Below, piece by piece: positions 29,013-36,807 of a stretch of 64,000 nt of DNA. The position numbers were made by a program, and so were the translations under genes. The stretch's first letter is position 1; the number at the start of each line of letters is the position of its first letter. Source of the stretch: Acidisoma sp. PAMC 29798 (lineage in GTDB: Bacteria; Pseudomonadota; Alphaproteobacteria; Acetobacterales; Acetobacteraceae); the NCBI RefSeq assembly GCF_030252425.1, contig NZ_CP126994.1, positions 1,550,001 to 1,614,000 on the forward strand, given 5' to 3'. The notes under the pieces were generated by a model that did no database searches, was not told the DNA's origin, and saw nothing but the letters and a program-made list of their open reading frames with translations.

Positions 29013-30506
29013 TCAATAAGGCCCTTGCTTCACCAGCTTGCGCCAGGAGGCAATCACCGCCTCCCGGCTGTCGCGGGCATGGCCGACGCCGTGACCGCGA
29101 ATGAGGCCGATGGCCTCCGCCGCCAGTGATTGCTCGGCCGCCTCCGCCGCCGAAGGGCGAAGACTGCGAACGAGATCGGTCGCCACCGTGCCGTCGTTCA
29201 ACAGGCCCATGGTTTCCTGCGCCTCGGCCAGACGCTTGATCAGCCGTCTGCCGCTTTTGCTTGGCAGCACATCGACAAACACTTCAGCCTGATAGCGCAG
29301 CTTTTTACACCTGATCCGGAGGTCGTGAATCTCGCTCGCAGGCAGCGCTGCCAGATCGCGCGCCGGACGCGCGGTCTTCTTCCAGCGGCTTTCGATGCAT
29401 TTGACCGCGAAAGGCCCGATGGTCGTGCCGGCTTCGTCTTCGCTGAGCGTCGGATCGGCATGGCGCCAGCCCTCACCGAGGGCGAGGCCCGCCAGCCGCC
29501 AGGCGAGATCGCGATAGGCGGCGCCGTCCAGAAAGCGCACGAGGGCGACATAGGCGGCATCGCGCCGCGCCGTCGCTGCGCGCCGCAGCCAGTCGGTCAC
29601 CGTATCGGCCTCCTCCAACGTGCCGGCGAGGGGCTCCACCGTTTCCGACAGGAAGACATCCCAGTCGCGCGCTGGGCCGAGCACCGCCTTGAGCGCGGCG
29701 AGTGGCGGCTTGAGGGCGTCTTCCGCGTCGCGCAGGATCGGCCGGAAGGCTAGCATCAGGGCGCGCAGGCGCCGCAGCGCCACCCGCGCCTGATGCACGG
29801 GCTCGGCACCGTTGCCTGGCGCGATCTGGCTCAGCCGCATCAGGAAGGTGGTGATGACGCCGAACAGGAGAACACCGAGCGCTGCCTCGGTCGGCATCTC
29901 TGGCGCCAACTCGGGCGCCGCACGGGCCTTCAGCTTCACCTGCCCCAGCATTTGCGCTTCATAAGGCAGGCTGATCAGGCTCGGCGTGACGGCCACGTCG
30001 GCCGCCAAAGCGCGTGCGAGGGACAGCGCAGCGTCCAGCGGGCCTGTGATCTCAGCGCGCGCAAAGGGGCGGGTTTCGGCGCCGTCGCCATCGGCATCGA
30101 TCGCGGTCAGGGTGCCCGTGGTGATGCGCAGATCCAGCACGGCATCTTCGTGGATAACTTTCAGCCGCTGCAGCCGCCCGGTGAGGCTCGCGATCGGCCG
30201 TAGAGGACCCGGCAGGATCTCCCCAAGCTGGCTTTCCAACTCGGCGGGGTGGGCGGAGGAGGCGATTGCGGTGGCGGGTGTGCCAGGCCGGCGCGGCCAG
30301 CCCAGGCCCAGGCTTTCCATCACCCAGAGCGGCCCGGCTTCCGCGAGGGCCAGGTCCTGCAACGCCAAGGCGCGATCGGGGGTGTCGTGCCACATCTTCT
30401 GGACACTGCGATAGCGCGCCCGGCTGCCCTTCGGCCGGCCGAGAGCCGGGTGTTTCCCCAGGGCGAGGGCGACCGAGGGTCCGCCCGAGAGTTCGAGCGT
30501 GATCAT
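29013..30506 (-). CDS. CHAD-domain protein with partial CYTH region
   Basis: A 497-aa protein with a C-terminal CHAD domain (a helical, histidine-rich fold associated with polyphosphate). VHQARVALRRLRALMLAF is near residue 260, and SEIHDLRIRCKKLRYQAEVF is near 410. The N-terminal 200 residues look like a CYTH-type region, but I do not see the EXEXK signature. The start ATG shares bases with the upstream sixA stop (ATGA), so the pair is translationally coupled. A role in polyphosphate binding is family knowledge, not shown here. Confidence 0.85.
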   Translation of the reverse strand: MITLELSGGPSVALALGKHPALGRPKGSRARYRSVQKMWHDTPDRALALQDLALAEAGPLWVMESLGLGWPRRPGTPATAIASSAHPAELESQLGEILPGPLRPIASLTGRLQRLKVIHEDAVLDLRITTGTLTAIDADGDGAETRPFARAEITGPLDAALSLARALAADVAVTPSLISLPYEAQMLGQVKLKARAAPELAPEMPTEAALGVLLFGVITTFLMRLSQIAPGNGAEPVHQARVALRRLRALMLAFRPILRDAEDALKPPLAALKAVLGPARDWDVFLSETVEPLAGTLEEADTVTDWLRRAATARRDAAYVALVRFLDGAAYRDLAWRLAGLALGEGWRHADPTLSEDEAGTTIGPFAVKCIESRWKKTARPARDLAALPASEIHDLRIRCKKLRYQAEVFVDVLPSKSGRRLIKRLAEAQETMGLLNDGTVATDLVRSLRPSAAEAAEQSLAAEAIGLIRGHGVGHARDSREAVIASWRKLVKQGPY

Positions 30507-31036
30507 TTCGTGGCGGCCTGTCCGATGTCCGAAGGTGTCAGGAAGCGCACCATCCGCGCGCCTTCCGGTAGATCGTGCCATCCGCCCGCGACGGAGAACT
30601 CGGCCAAAGCGGCTGTCGGGAAGCCGCGGGCCAGGCGGCCGGCGCCGCCCACGCCCTGGGCCATCTGATGCGCACCCGCCAGCATCATCGCCAGATCGTG
30701 CAGACCTGGATTATGGGCGATGACGAGCACGGACTGGGTGTCGGCCGGCAGGGCCGCGACCTGGTCGAGGATCTGCCGGGGCGTCGCGAGGTAAAGATCA
30801 GGCGAGCGGATGACGCGCGCCGGTGCGGGCAGAGGCTCCAGCCGCTCCAGCGTTTCCCGCGTGCGGCGGGAGGAGGAGACGAGCACCAGATCCGGTGCCA
30901 ATCCAAGGCTGTGGAACGCGCGGTGCATGGTGGCGGCGCCCGCATGACCCTCCGCGTCCAGAGGGCGGTCGTGATCCGTAAGGGCAGCATCCGCCCAATT
31001 GGATTTGGCGTGCCGGAGCAGGAGAAGCTGACGCAT
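30503..31036 (-). CDS. Histidine phosphatase SixA-like
   Basis: A small (177 aa) histidine phosphatase of the SixA group, which removes phosphate from phosphohistidine or small phosphoesters. The catalytic LLLRHAKSNW starts at residue 5 and the second catalytic His is in VIAHNPGLHDLA. It overlaps the CHAD gene by 4 bases. Co-occurrence of SixA and CHAD genes hints at phosphate or polyphosphate metabolism. Confidence 0.88.
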   Translation of the reverse strand: MRQLLLLRHAKSNWADAALTDHDRPLDAEGHAGAATMHRAFHSLGLAPDLVLVSSSRRTRETLERLEPLPAPARVIRSPDLYLATPRQILDQVAALPADTQSVLVIAHNPGLHDLAMMLAGAHQMAQGVGGAGRLARGFPTAALAEFSVAGGWHDLPEGARMVRFLTPSDIGQAATK

Positions 31037-31160
31037 GGGCTGTTTTTACACGAAATAAGGCCCATGTCGCCGCCCGGAGGCGACCAGTGCATCCGAATTT
31101 CCGGCTCAGGACTAATCTGAGGTAGGTCATGCTCGATTTCGTGGTTAAGGAGATATGCGA

Positions 31161-31211
31161 ATGATGATCGGCCAAGACGACGGCCTGATGCCGCGTGGAG
31201 CTGCCGCATGA
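31161..31211 (+). CDS. Possible 16-aa leader peptide
   Basis: A 16-codon frame with a strong AAGGAG site upstream. Its TGA overlaps the ATG of the next gene (ATGA at 31208-31211). It has no repeated codon or arrest-like motif. It may only serve to couple translation of the exported protein that follows. Evidence is limited to the ribosome site and the overlap. Confidence 0.35.
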   Translation: MMIGQDDGLMPRGAAA

Positions 31212-31876
31212 CGGCGCCGCTCGCACGGCGGTCCGTGCTCGCCGCAGCCGGTGGCGCCGCTTTGTTGATGACGCCTTGGCGCGCCTTGGCGCAGGGCGTG
31301 CCGCCAGGCGGCCAGCTGGTCTTCCGTTTGACGCGGGAGGGCGATGTCATCGGCCATCAAACGATCGCTTTCGAGACATCGGGCAATACCCTGACCATCC
31401 GCATCGCGGCCCAAATCAAGGTCAGGATCGCCATGGTGACGGTCTATGCCTTAACCCATAACGAGACGGAGACTTGGCAGAACGGCCAGATCATGAGTTT
31501 CGCGGCGACCACGAAAAAGAACGGCAACGATTTCTATGCCCAAGGCTGGCGCACCGCCGCAGGCTTCATGGCACGCGGCACCAAGCGACCCGATGCTTAT
31601 CTCGCTCCGGCCAATGCGCTGCCGACATCGCAGTGGAACCACGCCATGCTGGACGGGCCCATGATCAATACCGAGGACGGGAAGCTGATGCACCCGACGG
31701 TGACATCCCTGGGCTATGCCGATTGGCCACTCGCCAACGGCAGCACCGTGAAGGCGCGGCATTACAACGCCTCGGGCGATCTGCATTTCGACACGTATTT
31801 CAGCGATGATTGGGTGTGGCAGGGCTTGTCTTTTAAAGCCGATGACGGTTCGGTGGTCACCTATCAAAGGTTGTGA
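31208..31876 (+). CDS. DUF6134-like exported protein
   Basis: A 222-residue exported protein. RRSVLAAAGGAALL and a cleavage near ALAQG give a Tat- or Sec-type signal peptide (residues 1-29). The mature part is beta-rich with pairs such as GDVIGHQTIAFE, resembling the DUF6134 family of unknown role. Its start is coupled to a short upstream frame. Its stop lies just before the metallo-hydrolase gene, so all may form one unit. Confidence 0.75.
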   Translation: MTAPLARRSVLAAAGGAALLMTPWRALAQGVPPGGQLVFRLTREGDVIGHQTIAFETSGNTLTIRIAAQIKVRIAMVTVYALTHNETETWQNGQIMSFAATTKKNGNDFYAQGWRTAAGFMARGTKRPDAYLAPANALPTSQWNHAMLDGPMINTEDGKLMHPTVTSLGYADWPLANGSTVKARHYNASGDLHFDTYFSDDWVWQGLSFKADDGSVVTYQRL

Positions 31877-31886
31877 GGATGAAGCG

Positions 31887-32552
31887 TTGGATCACCTGAA
31901 GCTCGCTATCGAGCAGGTCACGCCCTTCCGGCAAAACTGCGCCATCATCTGGAGCGAATTCGCCAAGCACGGCGCGATTGTCGATCCGGGCGGCGATGTC
32001 GATCGTCTGCTCGAGATCATCGACGGGCTCGGCATCAAGATCGACCATATTCTGCTGACCCATGGCCATATCGATCACGCTGGCGGTGCCGCGCGGCTGC
32101 GCGATGAACTATCCGCCCGCGCCGTGGAGCCTGTGCCGATCTGGGGCCCCGATATCCGGGACCGTTTCCTGCTCCAGGGTCTGGCCGAGACGGGCAAGGG
32201 CTATGGCATCATGGATGCCCGCGCCTTCGAGCCCGATCGTTGGCTGGTGGAAGGCGACCACATCGTCATCGCCGGGCATACCTTCGAGGTGCTGCATTGC
32301 CCCGGGCATACGCCCGGCCATATCGTTTTCGTGGACCGCACCATGGGCTTCGGCATCTTCGGGGATGTGTTGTTCCGAGGATCCGTCGGGCGCACGGATT
32401 TCCCCTATTGCAGTTCGTCGGACCTGCTTACGTCGATCCGCGACAAGCTGATGACGCTGGATGATTCCTTCGTGTTCCTTTGCGGCCATGGCGCGCGCTC
32501 GACGATCGGGGAGGAGCGGCGCAACAATCCCTTCGTGGGCAAAGGGGCGTGA
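31887..32552 (+). CDS. MBL-fold metallo-hydrolase (glyoxalase II-like)
   Basis: A 221-aa zinc hydrolase with the motif LTHGHIDHAGG (about residue 53). HCPGHTPGHIVF, a DVLFRGSVGRTDFP segment and a final CGHGARSTIGEE supply the remaining metal ligands. This is the short glyoxalase II-like (YcbL) group, which hydrolyses thioesters. The TTG start at 31887 is preferred because AGGA lies 7 bases before it and no in-frame ATG is near. It is 10 bases from the preceding gene. Confidence 0.88.
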   Translation: MDHLKLAIEQVTPFRQNCAIIWSEFAKHGAIVDPGGDVDRLLEIIDGLGIKIDHILLTHGHIDHAGGAARLRDELSARAVEPVPIWGPDIRDRFLLQGLAETGKGYGIMDARAFEPDRWLVEGDHIVIAGHTFEVLHCPGHTPGHIVFVDRTMGFGIFGDVLFRGSVGRTDFPYCSSSDLLTSIRDKLMTLDDSFVFLCGHGARSTIGEERRNNPFVGKGA

Positions 32553-32554
32553 CT

Positions 32555-33019
32555 ATGGACGATACGCCGCGCTGGAAGCATGACGGCGTGCAGGTCATCC
32601 ATAGTGATAAGCTCGATCCCAATACGGCGCAGACAGCGGGGATGGAGCGGGCAGCCGCCATTAACCATGCCCGCGTCGGCGCGCAGAAGATTTGGGCCGG
32701 CACGGTCAAGATCGCGCCCCATGCCAAGACCGGCGCGCATCATCACGGCGAGGTCGAGAGCGTGATCTACGTGCTGCGCGGCCAGGCGCGTATGCGCTGG
32801 GGGGAGCGGCTGGAGTTCATGGCCGAGGCCGGGCCGGGCGATTTCATCTTCATTCCGCCTTATGTGCCGCATCAGGAGATCAATGCCGGTGACAGCGAGC
32901 CGCTGGAATGCGTGCTGATGCGCAGCGGCAGCGAGGCGGTGGTGGTCAATCTCGACATCGCCATGGTCGAGGCGCCTGAAGCCGTTGCCTGGATCGACCC
33001 CATTCACCGTCCTGCTTGA
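32555..33019 (+). CDS. Cupin-domain protein
   Basis: A single-domain cupin of 154 residues. Motif 1 is HAKTGAHHHGEVESVIYVL and motif 2 is PGDFIFIPPYVPHQEIN, with the three histidines and a glutamate for a metal site. Two bases separate it from the metallo-hydrolase stop, and its own stop overlaps the region before the next gene. Its reaction or ligand is unknown. Confidence 0.88.
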   Translation: MDDTPRWKHDGVQVIHSDKLDPNTAQTAGMERAAAINHARVGAQKIWAGTVKIAPHAKTGAHHHGEVESVIYVLRGQARMRWGERLEFMAEAGPGDFIFIPPYVPHQEINAGDSEPLECVLMRSGSEAVVVNLDIAMVEAPEAVAWIDPIHRPA

Positions 33020-33027
33020 GGACGCCG

Positions 33028-34374
33028 ATGGCTGACGTCGCGATCATCGGCGCCGGTGTCGTGGGCTGCGCCATCGCCCGCGCACTCGCGCTTGCGGGCC
33101 TGTCCGTGGTCCTGATCGAGCGTGGCGCGGATATTCTGTCGGGCGCCAGCAAAGCCAATTCCGCGATCCTACATACCGGCTTCGATGCGCCCCCCGGCAG
33201 TATCGAGGTGCAGGCCATGCAGGCCGGCTACCGCGCCTATCTCGCCATCCACGAGAGCCTCAACCTTCCGCTGCTGCGCACTGGCGCGCATGTCATCGCC
33301 TGGACGGCGGAGGAGGCCGCCAAGCTCGACGGTATTCTCGCCAAAGCTCATACCAATGGTGCGGCAGATGCCAGCCTCATCGATGCGGGCGAGCTGGCGC
33401 GGCGTGAGCCCGCGCTCGGGCCGGGCGCGGTGGGTGCCGTGCATATCCCTGGCGAGTTCCTGATCGATCCCTGGTCCGCGCCGCTGGCCTATTTGCTGCA
33501 AGCCATGGAACACGGCGCAGAGGTGTGGCGGCAGGCGGAGGTGACGGCGGCCAATTTCGATGGCGCGTCGTGGCGATTGCAGACCGCGCGTGGCCCGCTG
33601 GAGGCGCGTGTCGTGGTGAATGCCGCCGGGCTGTTCGGCGATCATGTGGAGGCGCTGGCGCGGCCCGCGCCTTTCGCCATTCGACCGCGCCGGGGACAGT
33701 TCCTGGTCTATGACAAGCCAGCCGCCGCGCTGGCGCGATCGATTCTGCTGCCGGTGCCGACCGAGCGCACCAAGGGCATCGTGTTGTGCCAGACCGTCTA
33801 CGGCAATCTGCTGGTCGGCCCGACGGCGGAGGAGGTCGCGCAGCGCGACTTCGCCGTGACAACCGAAGACCAGTTGCACATGTTGAAGGACGTGGCCGAG
33901 ACGCGGCTGCCCGGTCTGCGCGATATCAGCGTGACCGCGACCTATGCCGGTCTGCGCCCGGCGACGGACCGGACCGATTATGTGCTCGAAGCGCTGCCGG
34001 AGCGATGCTGGATCACGGCATGCGGCATCCGCTCGACCGGTCTCACCGCCGCGCTCGGCATCGCGGAGATGGTGCGTGATCTGTATGCGGCGCATTTCGG
34101 CGCCCTCACGCCTGTGGCCGCGCCGCGTCCGGTCTTCGTGCCGAACCTCACCGAAAGCTTGCCGCGCGGGATCGACGGCGCGGCGCCCGGCCCGATCCTG
34201 TGCCATTGCGAGGGCGTGACCCGCGCCGAGGTTCTGGCGGCACTCACCGGGCCTTTGCCGGCCACCGATCTCGGCGGCTTGAAGCGACGCACCCGCGTCA
34301 TGATGGGGCGCTGTCAGGGCTTCTATTGCGCCGCCAATGTCGCCGTCGTGGCGCCTGCGTTCTTCCCGGCATGA
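33028..34374 (+). CDS. GlpA-like FAD oxidoreductase with BFD-type [2Fe-2S] domain
   Basis: A 448-residue flavoprotein of the DAO family, resembling anaerobic glycerol-3-phosphate dehydrogenase A. The N-terminal FAD fold is IIGAGVVGCAIARALA, followed by GASKANSAILHTGFD. The C-terminal part carries a BFD-type iron-sulfur domain: LCHCEGVTRAEV and GRCQGFYC supply four cysteines. ATG 33028 is chosen over TTG 33016 because AGGA precedes it. Its stop overlaps the next flavoprotein start. Neighbouring kinase and flavoprotein suggest oxidation of a phosphorylated polyol, most simply glycerol 3-phosphate. Confidence 0.85.
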   Translation: MADVAIIGAGVVGCAIARALALAGLSVVLIERGADILSGASKANSAILHTGFDAPPGSIEVQAMQAGYRAYLAIHESLNLPLLRTGAHVIAWTAEEAAKLDGILAKAHTNGAADASLIDAGELARREPALGPGAVGAVHIPGEFLIDPWSAPLAYLLQAMEHGAEVWRQAEVTAANFDGASWRLQTARGPLEARVVVNAAGLFGDHVEALARPAPFAIRPRRGQFLVYDKPAAALARSILLPVPTERTKGIVLCQTVYGNLLVGPTAEEVAQRDFAVTTEDQLHMLKDVAETRLPGLRDISVTATYAGLRPATDRTDYVLEALPERCWITACGIRSTGLTAALGIAEMVRDLYAAHFGALTPVAAPRPVFVPNLTESLPRGIDGAAPGPILCHCEGVTRAEVLAALTGPLPATDLGGLKRRTRVMMGRCQGFYCAANVAVVAPAFFPA

Positions 34375-35240
34375 CGGCTGTCGTCATCATCGGCGGCGGC
34401 CCGACGGCGGCCGGCGCCGTGCGGTCCCTGCGGCGCGCGGGCCTGCGCGATATCGTGGTGCTGGAGCGCGAGCCCGAAGCTGGCGGCGCGTCGCGCCATT
34501 GCGGCCATACCGGCTACGGGCTGCGGGAATACGGCCGGCTGATGACCGGCCCGGCTTTCGCGGCACGCCTGCGGGCCGAATTGGCTGAAGTCGACCTACG
34601 CACCGGCCATACGGCGCGCGGCATCGACGCCGATGGCGGGTTGAGGGTGGTCGGTCCCGATGGCGGTTACACCCTCGCGCCGCGTGCGGTGCTGCTCGCC
34701 ATGGGCGCCCGGGAAACGCCGCGCAGTGCCCGGCTGATCGGCGGCATCCGCGCCGCCGGGGTGATGACCACCGGCACCCTCCAACAATGCGTCTATCTCC
34801 AGAACCGCCGCCCGGCGCGGCGCGTCGTGGTGATCGGCACGGAGTTGGTGGCATTCTCGACCATCCTCACTTGCCGCCACGCCGGCATCGAGATCGCCGC
34901 CCTGGTGGGGGAAATTGCAGGGCGACGGCCGGCCGATCTGGTCGCGGCGCATATCTTTGGGGTTCCGGTCCTGCGTGGCTTCCATGTCGAGTCGATCGAG
35001 GGTGGTCCGCAGGTCACGGGCGTGCTGCTGCGCGATACGAACGGTCAGTCGAAGCGCATCGCCTGCGACGGGGTCGTGTTCAGCGGCGCTTTTGTACCGG
35101 AAACCTCGTTGCTCGCGGGGCGTTCGATGCCGTCCGGATTCTTCGCCGCCGGCAACGTTGTGAACCCGGTGAAGACGGCCGGTCGCTGCTTCCGCGAGGG
35201 CCAGGCCGTCGCCACCACGCTCCGGCGCTATCTGGCGTGA
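34371..35240 (+). CDS. HcnB-like FAD/NAD(P)-dependent oxidoreductase
   Basis: A 289-aa pyridine nucleotide-disulfide type flavoprotein. The first dinucleotide fold is VVIIGGGPTAAGAVRSLRRAG, the second is RRVVVIGTELVAFST, and FFAAGNVVNPVKTAGRC is near the end. In the family it partners a GlpA-like dehydrogenase and passes electrons between flavin centres. The segment CGHTGYGLRE replaces the redox-active CxxC seen in other members. Overlaps link it to both neighbours (ATGA at each end). Confidence 0.82.
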   Translation: MTAVVIIGGGPTAAGAVRSLRRAGLRDIVVLEREPEAGGASRHCGHTGYGLREYGRLMTGPAFAARLRAELAEVDLRTGHTARGIDADGGLRVVGPDGGYTLAPRAVLLAMGARETPRSARLIGGIRAAGVMTTGTLQQCVYLQNRRPARRVVVIGTELVAFSTILTCRHAGIEIAALVGEIAGRRPADLVAAHIFGVPVLRGFHVESIEGGPQVTGVLLRDTNGQSKRIACDGVVFSGAFVPETSLLAGRSMPSGFFAAGNVVNPVKTAGRCFREGQAVATTLRRYLA

Positions 35241-36649
35241 TGCCGGCCCTCGGTATCGACCAGGGCACCACGGGCACTAAGGGCGTGCTGCTCTTTCCAG
35301 ATGGCACGCATCAGGTTGTCTTCACGGCGCGCCATGCGCAGAGCCACCCCGCCGCCGGCTGGGTGGAGCATGATGCCGAGGAACTGCTCGCCCATATTTC
35401 GGGCGCGATCGAGGCGGCGGGCGAGGTTGCCGCCATCGGCCTCGCCAACCAGGGCGAGACGGTGGTGGCCTTTGATGCCCAAACCGGGCGGCCGATCCAC
35501 CCCGCCATCGTCTGGATGGATGCGCGCGCCGAGCCGACCATCCAGCGCCTGCGCGCCGAGGGCGCTGAGGCGGTGTCGCTGGCCCGTGCGGGACTTCCGC
35601 TCGACAGCTATTTCTCCGCCGGCAAGCTCGGCTGGATCATGGAGACTGTGCCTGAGGCGCGGGTGCTGCTGGCGCAGGGCCGCCTGCGGCTGGGCACGAG
35701 CGATGCGTTCTTTCTGTTTCGCCTGACGGGGTCGTTCGCCACCGATCTTTCGACGGCGTCGCGCACCGGGCTGTTGAACCTCACGGACGAGACCTGGGAC
35801 GAAACGCTGTGCGGACTCTATGGGGTGCCGCCGGAAACGCTGCCGCGCATCCTGTCGAGCGACGGTGCCTTCGGTCTCGCGACGGGCGTGCCAGTCACCG
35901 CCAGTCTGGTCGATCAGCAAGCGGCCTTGTTCGGCCATGGGTGTCGGGGGGCCGGCGCTCTGAAATTCACCTTTGGCACCGGCGGCTTCGCCCTCGCTGT
36001 GACCGGGGAAGCGCCGGTGCATGACGCGGTCAGCGGGCTTCTCACCACCGTCGCCTGGCGGCGCGGTGCCGTCACCACCTACGCGCTTGATGGCGGGCTC
36101 TATCACGCGGCCTCGGCGCTGGATTGGGCGCGGAGCGTCGGCTTGTTCGCGGATCATGCCGAGATCGACGATTTCGCGGGACCGACGGCGCTGGAGCGTG
36201 GCCTGGTCTTCGTGCCGGCACTCACCGGTCTCGGCTGCCCGCATTGGGACCGTGGTGCCACGGGCCTCTTCATCGGCCTGGGGCTGGGCACGACGCGGCA
36301 GGACATGGCACGGGCCGTGCTGGAAGGCGTGGCGCTCCGCGCGGCCGAGGTGCTGGAGGCGATGGGAACGCTGATCGCCTTGCCGGACGTGATTTCGATC
36401 GACGGCGGCCTGTCCCGCAACCGCTATTTCTGCCGGTTCCTGGCGCGGGTGCTGGGTCGCGCGGTGACGGTGTTTGACGGGGAGGCGGCGGCGCTCGGCG
36501 CGGCGCTGATGGCGATGGAAGGGGCGGGGCTTGCGGCACCCGCCCTCCAATCCGTGGTCGGCGCGCAGTATGAGCCGGAGGCGCCCTTGGCCGCGACCCA
36601 CCGTGACCGCTTCACCGATGCGGTCCGCCGGGCGCGGGGTTGGGGCTGA
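35240..36649 (+). CDS. FGGY-family carbohydrate kinase (glycerol kinase-like)
   Basis: A 469-aa sugar or polyol kinase. N-terminal LGIDQGTTGTKGVLL is the phosphate-binding loop. VWMDARAEPTI, FGTGGFALAVTG and DGGLSRNRYFCRFLA follow in family order. The ATG uses the last base of the previous stop. Adjacent flavoproteins suggest glycerol as substrate, but the protein is shorter than classical GlpK (about 500 aa), so another polyol is possible. Confidence 0.85.
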   Translation: MPALGIDQGTTGTKGVLLFPDGTHQVVFTARHAQSHPAAGWVEHDAEELLAHISGAIEAAGEVAAIGLANQGETVVAFDAQTGRPIHPAIVWMDARAEPTIQRLRAEGAEAVSLARAGLPLDSYFSAGKLGWIMETVPEARVLLAQGRLRLGTSDAFFLFRLTGSFATDLSTASRTGLLNLTDETWDETLCGLYGVPPETLPRILSSDGAFGLATGVPVTASLVDQQAALFGHGCRGAGALKFTFGTGGFALAVTGEAPVHDAVSGLLTTVAWRRGAVTTYALDGGLYHAASALDWARSVGLFADHAEIDDFAGPTALERGLVFVPALTGLGCPHWDRGATGLFIGLGLGTTRQDMARAVLEGVALRAAEVLEAMGTLIALPDVISIDGGLSRNRYFCRFLARVLGRAVTVFDGEAAALGAALMAMEGAGLAAPALQSVVGAQYEPEAPLAATHRDRFTDAVRRARGWG

Positions 36650-36690
36650 AGGCGGACGGTGGTCTTCTGGATATCGTCGTCTAAGTCTCT

Positions 36691-36778
36691 CGTCATGGCA
36701 TGCGAAGGCAGGCCATCCACGCCTTGCCTTCGGCCCGCAAGGAAGGCGTGGATACTCGGCCTTCGCCGAGCATGACGG
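36691..36778. repeat. Nested palindromic intergenic repeat
   Basis: An 88-bp stretch with CGTCATG and CATGACG as outer arms, an inner pair ATCCACGCCTT/AAGGCGTGGAT, and a small hairpin CTCGGCCTTCGCCGAG. It would fold into a branched structure. It lies between convergent genes. The CGTCAT ends match the palindrome at 8549-8579. Confidence 0.7.
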
Positions 36779-36807
36779 GTGCGTGTCGAGAGGTTGAGGC
36801 CGCCCCC

